Assembly (NCBI GenBank): GCA_900539625.1 | Contig: UQCW01000032.1 | Coordinates: 1-28,268 of the forward strand | DNA from: an uncultured Prevotella sp. | GTDB lineage: Bacteria; Bacteroidota; Bacteroidia; Bacteroidales; Bacteroidaceae | Reading direction: 5' to 3' | DNA length: 28,268 nucleotides | Part shown: positions 22,303-28,268 of the stretch, one piece after another | How positions within the stretch are numbered: position 1 is the first letter of the stretch | Layout of the letters: each line of letters opens with the position of its first letter | Program-made: the position numbers and the translations under genes | The notes under the pieces: generated by a model | Databases searched by the model: none | Told to the model about the DNA's origin: nothing | What the model saw: the letters and a program-made list of their open reading frames with translations, nothing else

Positions 22303-23661
22303 TTAATGACAGAGACTGCAGTCGCGGCATTTTTGCAGTTCGCCACGGAAACGGAGTTCAACGAGGTGGGAAAGGCGTTCGCGGAGATGGTCTATTTCCA
22401 CGCGTCGCAACACATCGTTGATAAAGGCATGCTGCAAGAGAATGCGGGCCTCAGCCTCGGGGATTCCGCGCTGTCGCATATAAAAAAGCGCGGTTTCATC
22501 GAGCTTTCCGATGCTCGACCCGTGGTTACACTTCACGTCGTCGGCATAGATTTCGAGCATCGGCTGCGTATAGGCATGGGCCCGCGGGGTGGCGCAGATA
22601 TTGGCGTTCACCTGCTCCGAGGCCGTTTGCTGGGCACCGGGGCGCACAAGCACTTTTCCCGCATAGGCGCCGTCGCTTTCTCCGTCGAGCACATATTTAT
22701 AAAGGAGGTCGGACGTACAGCCCGCCGCCTGATGGTCAACGAGGATATTATTATCCACACGTTGCTTGCCGTCTGCCACCACGGCGCCATTGGCCACGAC
22801 AGACGCGCCTTCACCCATCAAACGGAAATCCATAGTGTTTCTGGAGGCGCCACAGGTGAGCATCACGCCGTTGCAGCTCACGCGACTATTCTTCTGCAAT
22901 TCTGCATACAGATTAGAGAAACGCACGATTTCATCGGCAGTTTCTTCTATATTGTAGAGGCTGATTTCTGCCATTTCATCGGCAAACACCTCCACCACCT
23001 GCGTTGTCAAAGCCGACACGCCTGGCGCGGCGTGGTCGCAAAGCAAAACAGAAGCCTTGGAGCCCTTTCCAGCCACCACCAGAAGGCGGCGGTTTGACAT
23101 CAGCGGTGCTTTAGAGGCCGTCGCGACGTTGACGAGTTGGATGGGATTTTTGAGCTGGACACCGTCGGGAATATAAATCAAGATGCCGTCTTGCACCAAG
23201 AGCGTATTGACGGCCGTCACGCCATCTTCGCTTTTCGACGCGGCTTTATCGTAGTATTCACCGATGAAATCGGGCATTTTTGCGCTTGCCTCGCAAAGGG
23301 AGCACACTTCAACGCCCTCGGGAAGTGCCGCCGTATGTCCTTGTGAAGGCACCACGACGTCGTTGACCACGAGATAGAACGAAGTACTCAGATTGGGAAC
23401 GTTGCAGCGATAAGTCTCATACGGACTCTTGGCTGTCAGCACGCGGCGGAGATTCAAACCATAGTTGGGCGCAAAGGCCTCCGGCACATCGCAATATTTG
23501 TAACGCTCCACGCGATGTGTCGGCAGCCCGTTTTTCTTCAGCACCTCCGCCGCCTGGTCGCGCCGGGCGTTGAGCGGCAGGCAACTGCCAGCATCGAGCA
23601 ATGCACGCTCCTGAGCGGCAATGTCGAGGTATTGCTGTTCGCTATGTAGTGGATTACTCAT
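22303..23661 (-). CDS. sufD: Fe-S cluster assembly protein SufD
   Basis: A 452-residue scaffold subunit of the SufBC2D complex. The N-terminal helical part (LNARRDQAAEVLKKNGLPTHRVERYKYCD) is followed by the beta-helix core. The conserved C-terminal block is present: ICATPRAHAYTQPMLEIYADDVKCNHGSSIG (containing the histidine important in E. coli SufD) and ETALFYMRQRGIPEAEARILLQHAF. The ATG at 23661 overlaps the sufC stop by 8 bases, implying translational coupling. I call it SufD rather than SufB because of its length, its position after sufC, and the KxxHG-type motif without SufB-specific segments. Confidence 0.93.
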   Translation of the reverse strand: MSNPLHSEQQYLDIAAQERALLDAGSCLPLNARRDQAAEVLKKNGLPTHRVERYKYCDVPEAFAPNYGLNLRRVLTAKSPYETYRCNVPNLSTSFYLVVNDVVVPSQGHTAALPEGVEVCSLCEASAKMPDFIGEYYDKAASKSEDGVTAVNTLLVQDGILIYIPDGVQLKNPIQLVNVATASKAPLMSNRRLLVVAGKGSKASVLLCDHAAPGVSALTTQVVEVFADEMAEISLYNIEETADEIVRFSNLYAELQKNSRVSCNGVMLTCGASRNTMDFRLMGEGASVVANGAVVADGKQRVDNNILVDHQAAGCTSDLLYKYVLDGESDGAYAGKVLVRPGAQQTASEQVNANICATPRAHAYTQPMLEIYADDVKCNHGSSIGKLDETALFYMRQRGIPEAEARILLQHAFINDVLRRVEIDHLRERLSHLVELRFRGELQKCRDCSLCH

Positions 23662-24409
23662 CTTTCAACTCGTTTTTAATCCAGTCAAATCCGCGTTCTT
23701 CAATGTCATATCCCAACTGGGCATCGCCTTCCTTGACGATGCGTCCGTTAACGAGCACATGTACGAAATCGGGCTTTAGATAGTCGAGCATACGCTGATA
23801 GTGGGTGATGACCATAGCACTCGTCTTAGGCGTGCGCAACATATTGAAGCCTTCTGCCACAATGCGCAGAGCATCAACGTCAAGGCCGGAGTCTGTTTCG
23901 TCAAGAATACTGAAAGTCGGTTCGAGCACAGCCATCTGGAAAATTTCGTTGCGCTTGCGTTCGCCGCCGCTAAATCCTTCATTGACACCGCGGCTCATAA
24001 AGTGGGCGTCGAGCCCCACGAGCTTACGCTTCTCTTTGAGGAGTTTAAGAAATTCTCCGGCAGGAATGGGCTCCTGTCCGAAATATTTGCGCTTCGCATT
24101 AATAGCGGCACGCATAAAGTTGGTCATCGAGACACCAGGGATTTCCGTAGGTGCCTGAAAAGACATGAAGATGCCCTCGTGTGAGCGGTCTTCAGGCTGG
24201 AGGGCGAGAAGGTCCTTGCCGTTAAACGTGATGGAACCTTCCGTCACATCGTATTTCGGATTGCCCACCAACACATTGCTGAGCGTACTTTTTCCGGAGC
24301 CATTAGGGCCCATGAGCACATGCACCTCCCCGTCGTTGATGGTGAGGTTGATGCCTTTAAGGATTTCCTTGCCTTCGACAGAGGCGTGCAAATTCTTGAT
24401 TTCTAACAT
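23654..24409 (-). CDS. sufC: Fe-S cluster assembly ATPase SufC
   Basis: A 251-residue ABC-type ATPase that drives the SufBC2D scaffold. The Walker A GPNGSGKST, the signature FSGGERKRNE, and the Walker B and following ILDETDSGLDVDAL are all present, as is HYQRMLDYLKPDFVHVL with the H-loop. The ATG at 24409 (MLEIKNLHASVEG) is the canonical start; the open frame continues upstream but that stretch is not SufC-like. In this window sufC is the first suf gene: the place normally held by sufB (upstream, same strand) is a 650-base gap with no gene. Confidence 0.97.
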   Translation of the reverse strand: MLEIKNLHASVEGKEILKGINLTINDGEVHVLMGPNGSGKSTLSNVLVGNPKYDVTEGSITFNGKDLLALQPEDRSHEGIFMSFQAPTEIPGVSMTNFMRAAINAKRKYFGQEPIPAGEFLKLLKEKRKLVGLDAHFMSRGVNEGFSGGERKRNEIFQMAVLEPTFSILDETDSGLDVDALRIVAEGFNMLRTPKTSAMVITHYQRMLDYLKPDFVHVLVNGRIVKEGDAQLGYDIEERGFDWIKNELKDE

Positions 24410-24437
24410 ATCGCGATTTTTTCTTTTACCTTTATTT

Positions 24438-24457
24438 AGTAATGGCGCACCACTACT
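24438..24457. repeat. Short AGTAATGG palindrome, degenerate copy
   Basis: AGTAATGGCGCACCACTACT is a near-palindrome (17 of 20 matching its own complement) and resembles the perfect copy at 4753-4774. It would lie in the sufC leader, 29 bases upstream of the ATG. Confidence 0.55.
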
Positions 24458-24545
24458 TGACGGAACCTCCTGAAATCCATGCCCAAGCATGCGACGATTC
24501 CTGCGGACTGGCCGCACCAGAATTTCCAGAACATCCCAGAAGGTA

Positions 24546-24553
24546 CAAAGTTA
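24546..24553 (-). promoter_or_regulatory. Possible -7 box for the sufCDS operon
   Basis: The minus strand reads TAACTTTG, matching TAnnTTTG and identical to the tRNA-Gln box. It would give a leader of about 130 bases before sufC. No -33 TTTG is found, so this is tentative. Confidence 0.4.
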
Positions 24554-25063
24554 CCTCTTTATTTTCTTTCCATCGGTGGATGAAAGGCTTTTTTCAATTA
24601 TCAGACCTGAAATGGCCTCACCTTCTTCGCCAGAGAATGAATACCAAGTAATGACAAAATCTCATCCGACAAGAAGACCAGGTGCAAACAACATGCCATT
24701 GCCATCATGTCATGGCCCTGCGGTAGGCATGCCGCCTTCACGCCGCCCAACGATTATTATCCATAAAACCCGCCGAAACCATGAAAGTAAAAAATCCCAC
24801 AGAAAAGATAATGGGGAAACCCTGCTTTGCTGCTGGATTTCCCCTTATATCTTGGATTGGCGTCCCGCTGGACCGCCGAATTGTTGAGAGAACTGAAACC
24901 TTGTGATAAACCTTGGTCTCGTTGTGGTGTTTTTAAAAGCAAGTGACCGATTCACTTTCGCCATGCCGCCGTTCAGCACAGCCGTTTTCATATTGTGTAG
25001 CGTTTAAATAATTTCTGTCAATGGCGGGCCTATCTCCGACCCTTTCAAGATTCTCCGAGCAGA

Positions 25064-25543
25064 TCACATCTTGAGCACCTGCTGCAAGAATTTGTCTGAG
25101 AGATAGCCCGTGAGGTTCAGCATATAGAAAGTGCGGTCTTCCTTTTGCTTCACCACCACCAGTTCCAAGAACTGTTTGCCGCGGCGACGCACGTAGATAT
25201 TTTGGCCGTGTGCCTGCGAATAAACCGAATATCGCCGTTTGTTTTGCGCTGCCAGCTCTTCAGCTTTTTCAAAGAGCGTCTTCGCCTGGCAAGCGTTCGG
25301 TTCTGTTGTCAGGATGCGTATGCTTTTGATTTGCGACAGCACCCTCATGGTATTTTCGTCTTCACTGCCTGCCACACCGCTGAGGATGCGTTCCATCATT
25401 TGCGGACTAATGGTCTTGCAGTCGATGTCATACGTCTGTCCGTAGAGCATAAGGTATTTTGAAGCGAAATCCGGTTCTCCGTTTGCCTTCACCGTCAATG
25501 CAACTCCGAGAAACACCAAGCATATCAGCAACAATCGTTTCAT
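25064..25543 (-). CDS. DUF4252 domain protein, exported
   Basis: A 159-residue protein with a signal peptide (MKRLLLICLVFLGVALTVKA). The rest resembles DUF4252: a FASKYLMLYG-type start, SPQMMERILSG, a central IKSIRILTTEPNACQAKTLFEKAEEL, and a C-terminal strand region ending MLNLTGYLSDKFLQQVL. DUF4252 proteins are common in Bacteroidetes behind ECF sigma/anti-sigma pairs and have no known function. Its ATG overlaps the stop of the preceding gene (ATGA), so it belongs to the sigma-factor operon. It lacks an obvious lipoprotein cysteine, unlike many relatives, so it is likely periplasmic. Confidence 0.8.
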   Translation of the reverse strand: MKRLLLICLVFLGVALTVKANGEPDFASKYLMLYGQTYDIDCKTISPQMMERILSGVAGSEDENTMRVLSQIKSIRILTTEPNACQAKTLFEKAEELAAQNKRRYSVYSQAHGQNIYVRRRGKQFLELVVVKQKEDRTFYMLNLTGYLSDKFLQQVLKM

Positions 25544-26100
25544 GGGCGCACGTTGTTGTTTGGTTCAGACACCGCCGCCTCAACGTCAGCTTCAGAATCG
25601 AGCTTTGCGCTGTCGGCCGACGATGAGAGCACGTCTTTGAGTTCTTCAATGCCGTCGTTGAGCGTTTCATAAGCCTCCTTCGGGTTGTTGTAGGAGTCTT
25701 GGTAGTTGTCGGGATTGTAGTCCCATTCAGCCATCGGCTTTCTACTGTCGAAGACATATTGCACGCCATTTCCAATCACGAGCACCACTGCCAAAATGGC
25801 AACGGCTCTGTAGAGCGGCTGCAGACGCGCTGCAAACGAGAGGCGCTTTGCACGCACCACTGTCGGTTTCGTTTTCTTTTCCTTGTCCACACCAGCCAAT
25901 TGGCAGAGACGCTCATCGAAATCTTCTCCGAGGCCATCAGCCGCCTGCTGCTGTTCATACACGAACAGCGCTTTGTAGCGAGCCAGATTGGCGGGAACGT
26001 CAGGCTGGGCGAAAAAGGCGCGGAGAACATTCTCCTCCTCCGGTGTCGTTTCGCATTGCCAATAGCGTTCAAGCAGTTGTTCAATGTATTTATAATCCAT
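25540..26100 (-). CDS. Single-pass membrane protein, probable anti-sigma factor
   Basis: A 186-residue protein not assignable to a named domain with certainty. The N-terminal cytoplasmic part is helical (MDYKYIEQLLERYWQCETTP, EEENVLRAFFAQPD, an FDERLCQL segment), with one membrane helix at about 97-117 (PLYRAVAILAVVLVIGNGVQYVF). The short external part is acidic and asparagine/tyrosine-rich. Size, topology and position directly after the ECF sigma gene fit a membrane-bound anti-sigma factor, but no zinc-binding HxxxCxxC (ZAS) motif is present. The ATG at 26100 overlaps the sigma stop by 11 bases; an in-frame TTG at 26109 is less likely. Its stop overlaps the DUF4252 start. Confidence 0.75.
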   Translation of the reverse strand: MDYKYIEQLLERYWQCETTPEEENVLRAFFAQPDVPANLARYKALFVYEQQQAADGLGEDFDERLCQLAGVDKEKKTKPTVVRAKRLSFAARLQPLYRAVAILAVVLVIGNGVQYVFDSRKPMAEWDYNPDNYQDSYNNPKEAYETLNDGIEELKDVLSSSADSAKLDSEADVEAAVSEPNNNVRP

Positions 26101-26602
26101 AGTTTTCAATCTTGTCTATTTTGTTTTTGACGGCCTGACGAGCGCGGAAGATTAGCACTTTGACATTGGCCTCCGACACGTTCATGATGTCGGCCGTTTC
26201 ACGGTAGCTGTGGCCTTCAATTTCTCTCAGCTGTAGCGCGGTGCGCTGTGCTTCGGGCAGGCCGCTCATAATTTCTCTAACGCGCTTCAGACTTTCCTGC
26301 TGCTCCATATCCTCGTCGGGGCGCGGTGCACTGTCGAATGCGTCGGTTTGAACATCGTCGAGCGAGACGTTGGCGTTGTCTGTTTTCGCCACACGGTCGA
26401 GAGCCAAATTTCGGACTGCTGTGAGCACATAGGCTTCCAGCGATCGCAATTCGCCCAACGATTCACGTTGTTCCCACACGCGTAAAAGAATGTCTTGCGT
26501 CACATCCTCCGCCTCAGCTCGGTTGAGTGTGATGCGGAGCGCCAGTCGAAACATCTTGTCTTTCAACGGCAGTAACTCGTGTCGGAAATCTATTATTTTC
26601 AT
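26090..26602 (-). CDS. ECF-type RNA polymerase sigma factor
   Basis: A 170-residue extracytoplasmic-function sigma-70. Region 2 is visible in FRLALRITLNRAEAEDVTQDILLRVWEQ and LEAYVLTAVRNLALDRV (about 18-75). An acidic linker follows. Region 4 is LPEAQRTALQLREIEGHSYRETADIMNVSEANVKVLIFRARQAVKNKI (about 115-162), with the helix-turn-helix. It is first in a tight operon with the probable anti-sigma factor and the DUF4252 protein, each overlapping the next. Its own upstream region holds an excellent ECF-type promoter, so it probably drives its own operon. Confidence 0.95.
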   Translation of the reverse strand: MKIIDFRHELLPLKDKMFRLALRITLNRAEAEDVTQDILLRVWEQRESLGELRSLEAYVLTAVRNLALDRVAKTDNANVSLDDVQTDAFDSAPRPDEDMEQQESLKRVREIMSGLPEAQRTALQLREIEGHSYRETADIMNVSEANVKVLIFRARQAVKNKIDKIENYGL

Positions 26603-26618
26603 TGCGTTCTGTATATAA

Positions 26619-26643
26619 GACGGATGAACACGGAAAAAGTTAC
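26619..26643 (-). promoter_or_regulatory. ECF-type promoter of the sigma factor operon
   Basis: On the minus strand, GTAAC (26639-26643), 16 bases, then CGTC (26619-26622), followed by TTATATA. The AAC and CGTC elements at 16-base spacing are the classical ECF promoter. The start would be near 26611, giving a leader of about 10 bases. Confidence 0.75.
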
Positions 26644-26665
26644 AGACGTTGCCAACTTTTTTCCG
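26631..26665. promoter_or_regulatory. Inverted repeat overlapping the ECF promoter
   Basis: CGGAAAAAGTT (26631-26641) and AACTTTTTTCCG (26654-26665) form an 11-bp inverted repeat around 12 bases. It covers the GTAAC element and its upstream side. This could be an operator for a dimeric regulator. Confidence 0.5.
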
Positions 26666-26720
26666 AAATAAATTGCAACCTTCTGATTATCAGGAAGTAT
26701 TTTTTGAAGTATTTTGAAGC

Positions 26721-27065
26721 TAGGGTATTCAAAATTCAGAGAAATCTCTGCACGATTTTTCACCAAATAACATGGCGGTTGCGGCGCAGCTGCCCCTGAA
26801 AGGGGCTCATATTCCAGGATAGGGGCTCGCCCCTATCTCCCGCCAGTGCTCATCGACTCTCGCTTCTGCCCCTGTAAGGGGCGCATATCGTTGGCGGGGC
26901 TTGCCCCGCAATAAGATTCGAGATATGAGCCCCTTACAGGGGCAAGGTTCATAAATCGGCCTCAAGAGGTAGGGGCAAGCCCCTACCCTAGATATGAGCC
27001 CCTTTCAGGGGCAGCTGTCGCCTCTCTACCAATCTTGATTTTTTCGGAATTTTGAACACCCTATT
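26721..27065. mobile_element. Type A seven-hairpin palindromic element, copy A2, opposite orientation to A1
   Basis: A 345-base element, largely the reverse complement of A1. The termini are TAGGGTATTCAAAATT and AATTTTGAACACCCTA. The flanks are TTTTGAAGC (26712-26720) and TTTTGAAAC (27066-27074), matching 8 of 9. Hairpins lie at about 26792-26806, 26819-26836, 26868-26882, 26894-26909, 26929-26943, 26968-26987 and near 26998-27014, in the same mirror order. Loops differ slightly from A1 (for example GGGGCTCGCCCC) while stems are kept. No gene lies inside. Confidence 0.9.
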
Positions 27066-27119
27066 TTGAAACCCCGCTGAACCATTTCTCTGAAGCACGT
27101 TTCCGCGACGCAAAAAAGC

Positions 27120-27145
27120 CCGGAACTTTCACAAGCTCCGGGCCT
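27120..27145 (-). terminator. Intrinsic terminator after the RlpA-like gene
   Basis: The 7-bp GC stem GCCCGGA/TCCGGGC is followed on the minus strand by TTTTTTGCGTC, a classical rho-independent terminator. It lies about 165 bases past the stop codon. Confidence 0.8.
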
Positions 27146-27188
27146 AACGAAAATATGATATGTATCTATTATGAAGGAATTCTTTTCC

Positions 27189-27273
27189 TGAAGGCCGCTC
27201 CGTCACGCATCGGGAAGCACTCCGCCAACGCGTAAAACTGCTTCCGCACGCTTTGAAGGCCGCTTCGTCACGC
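27189..27273. repeat. Two 20-base direct repeats downstream of the RlpA-like gene
   Basis: TGAAGGCCGCTCCGTCACGC (27189-27208) recurs with one change at 27254-27273. Both lie in the 3' untranslated stretch before the terminator. No function is apparent. Confidence 0.6.
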
Positions 27274-27311
27274 GGCACCAGCCTTTCTGCCTATGGCTTC
27301 AGAGCGTATAA

Positions 27312-27935
27312 TCACTCAGCCTTGGCCGTTGTCTTTCCCTCCACGACGCGCCAAACGGGGCGCTTCACCTTGTTCTGTGCAAGGTAGGCCGCGCGGCGGT
27401 GTTGTGCCGCACTGGCTTTCGCTTTTTCACGCGCTTCCTTACCGAGCTTGAGCCAGTCTGTCATGGTGTAGTATTTTCCCGTTGTGGGGTCAAGCAACTG
27501 GAGCTCGGGCAGAATATCGTTTTTCTCCACGTTGGCCAGATACTGGTTGGCGGTATTACTATAGGCCGAAGTGCCCACTGCCTCCACCTCCACGCGCACA
27601 ACGCCTCGGCGTACGAGGCCAATTCTTTCGGCGGCGGCGTATGAGAGGTCAACGATTCCACCTCGGCGGAAAGGACCGCGGTCGGTGACTTTCACAACCA
27701 CTTCGCGTCCGTTGACCGTGTTGCGCACTTTTAGCAGGGTGCCAAACGGCAAGGTGCGGTGAGCGCAAGTGAGGCTGTCGCGGTGATAAAGCGAACCGTC
27801 ACTGGTGCGTCGGCCTTGCAGGCGGTGTGAATAATAAGTAGCATCGCCAACTGATTTTTTCTGTGCTTCGGCTGTGTGGAAGCCGGCAAACGTGAGGAAA
27901 CTGATGAATGTAAAAAGCAGGTGTTTTAATTTCAT
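27312..27935 (-). CDS. rlpA: RlpA-like double-psi beta-barrel protein, exported
   Basis: A 207-residue exported protein with signal peptide MKLKHLLFTFISFLTFAGFH (cleavage near AEA-Q) and an RlpA double-psi beta-barrel (about 28-120). The core is GDATYYSHRLQGRRTSDGSL, CAHRTLPFGTLLKVRNTVNG, VVVKVTDRGPFRRGGIVDLS and AAAERIGL. RlpA proteins bind or cleave peptidoglycan strands lacking stem peptides. Of the P. aeruginosa catalytic residues (E120, H131, D157, from memory), the His and Asp are kept (H59, D85), but the Glu position is serine (S48), so activity is doubtful. There is no SPOR domain; the tail is Ala/Lys-rich. The ATG at 27935 begins the signal peptide; the longer open frame upstream crosses the promoter and is not coding. 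Confidence 0.88.
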   Translation of the reverse strand: MKLKHLLFTFISFLTFAGFHTAEAQKKSVGDATYYSHRLQGRRTSDGSLYHRDSLTCAHRTLPFGTLLKVRNTVNGREVVVKVTDRGPFRRGGIVDLSYAAAERIGLVRRGVVRVEVEAVGTSAYSNTANQYLANVEKNDILPELQLLDPTTGKYYTMTDWLKLGKEAREKAKASAAQHRRAAYLAQNKVKRPVWRVVEGKTTAKAE

Positions 27936-28090
27936 TTTGTGATTATTTGACGAACTGGTGGCAGGGACGTTGGCTGACCAAGCGTTACGTTTCACCCGCC
28001 GACGGAGCGCACTCCGCAAGGGCGTTTCAAGGGGCTCTGGCGCGGGGCTGAAGCAACCTGAAAGGCGGCAAGTTCGTACTGTTACGGCTG

Positions 28091-28121
28091 CAAATTTACG
28101 CATTTCTGCCGAGACGGCAAA
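28091..28121 (-). promoter_or_regulatory. Consensus promoter of the RlpA-like gene
   Basis: On the minus strand, TTTG (28118-28121), 19 bases, then TAAATTTG (28091-28098). Both boxes match the Bacteroidetes consensus. The start near 28084 gives a leader of about 150 bases with GC-rich inverted segments, for which I can name no known regulatory RNA. Confidence 0.75.
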
Positions 28122-28192
28122 ACGTTTCGCGTTAATTATCACCACTTTAACCTTTTTAGCAATTTTCAAGTCTTCCTCTCCGCCCTGTCGCG

Positions 28193-28268
28193 TAGGGTGT
28201 TCAAAATCTAGAAAAAATCCGATGTTAAAATTGCGAGATTTTGGGCTTGTCAAGTTACTGGCATTTAA
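28193..28268. repeat. Start of another TAGGGTGTTCAAAAT element, partial
   Basis: TAGGGTGTTCAAAAT at 28193-28207 is the type A/B terminus, but the adjoining sequence (CTAGAAAAAATCCGATG...) matches neither the known A nor B left end for more than a short stretch. It may be a further subtype; the window ends before the other terminus. The left flank is CCTGTCGCG (28184-28192). Confidence 0.6.

Larger units (their letters stand above)
24410..25063. other. Gene-poor gap upstream of sufC
   Basis: 654 bases without a gene I can support. They contain a degenerate AGTAATGG palindrome (24438-24457), a possible -7 box for sufC (24546-24553) and a third AAGTAATG half-site near 24649. I looked for remnants of SufB's conserved C-terminus on the minus strand and saw none. 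A few short open frames exist on both strands, but none looks like a known protein. Confidence 0.7.

Noticed and set aside
24781..24906. 41-codon plus-strand open frame (MKVKNPTEKIMGKPCFAAGF...)
   Set aside because: No promoter, no recognised family and no composition signal; a frame this short arises easily by chance in a 650-base gap.
24757..24942. 61-codon minus-strand open frame with an aromatic/glycine-rich end
   Set aside because: No signal peptide, promoter or homology I recognise, and it overlaps the equally unsupported plus-strand frame.
27936..28084. Riboswitch in the 150-base RlpA leader
   Set aside because: GC-rich inverted segments exist, but I recognise no conserved riboswitch core.
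27936..28253. 106-residue N-terminal extension of the RlpA-like protein
   Set aside because: The extension crosses a consensus promoter and a repeat terminus, and lies before a clear signal peptide at 27935.

Overview
The window looks like chromosomal DNA of a Bacteroidales bacterium, most likely a Prevotella-type (Prevotellaceae) genome with about 50-55% GC. The evidence is the gene families present (GH95 and GH36 glycosidases, a DUF2723/GT117 membrane protein, a DUF4252 protein behind an ECF sigma factor, SufCDS), the absence of Shine-Dalgarno sequences before starts, and several matches to the Bacteroidetes promoter (TTTG, 19-20 bases, TAnnTTTG). I recognise 22 protein genes (one broken) and one tRNA. 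Only the hemolysin-III/TrhA gene is on the plus strand.

Layout from left to right. 1-77: the end of a dispersed repeat. 251-3176: secreted GH95 alpha-fucosidase and a HIT hydrolase. 3241-3600: repeat B1. 3621-5767: murG, a frameshifted LOG-family gene and ridA. 5914-6552: trhA. 6613-7146: a four-unit tandem repeat, repeat B2 and a terminator. 7201-8145: queG. 8181-8549: two long-hairpin repeats (C1, C2). 8578-12858: a polysaccharide deacetylase and a large GT117-type membrane protein. 13003-13368: repeat A1. 13491-17415: an SLC13/TrkA-C transporter, a SIMPL protein and a split chromate-type transporter. 17426-17940: repeat C3, a structured hairpin, and tRNA-Gln with its promoter and terminator. 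18000-20903: secreted GH36 alpha-galactosidase and RNase HII. 20959-24409: sufS, sufD and sufC, without sufB. 24410-25063: no recognisable gene. 25064-26643: an ECF sigma / membrane protein / DUF4252 operon behind a promoter that looks autoregulated. 26721-27065: repeat A2. 27312-28121: an RlpA-like protein and its promoter. 28193-28268: the start of another repeat.

Most genes are housekeeping: peptidoglycan (murG, rlpA), Fe-S assembly (suf), tRNA modification (queG), metabolite repair (ridA), DNA repair (rnhB) and glycan foraging (GH95, GH36).

The unusual content lies between the genes. A family of non-coding elements recurs about ten times. Types A and B have inverted termini close to TAGGGTGTTCAAAATT. 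All three copies whose two ends are visible (A1, A2, B1) are flanked by 9-base direct repeats matching 8 of 9, as expected of transposition. Type A is a mirror-symmetric run of seven hairpins. Type B carries two mutually inverted hairpins and shares its last 60 bases with type A. Type C forms 160-190 base hairpins whose arms differ between copies while the 25-base tip is conserved, with a compensatory base-pair change in the tip. No transposase is in the window. I cannot match these elements to a named family from memory; they are the best candidate here for something undescribed.
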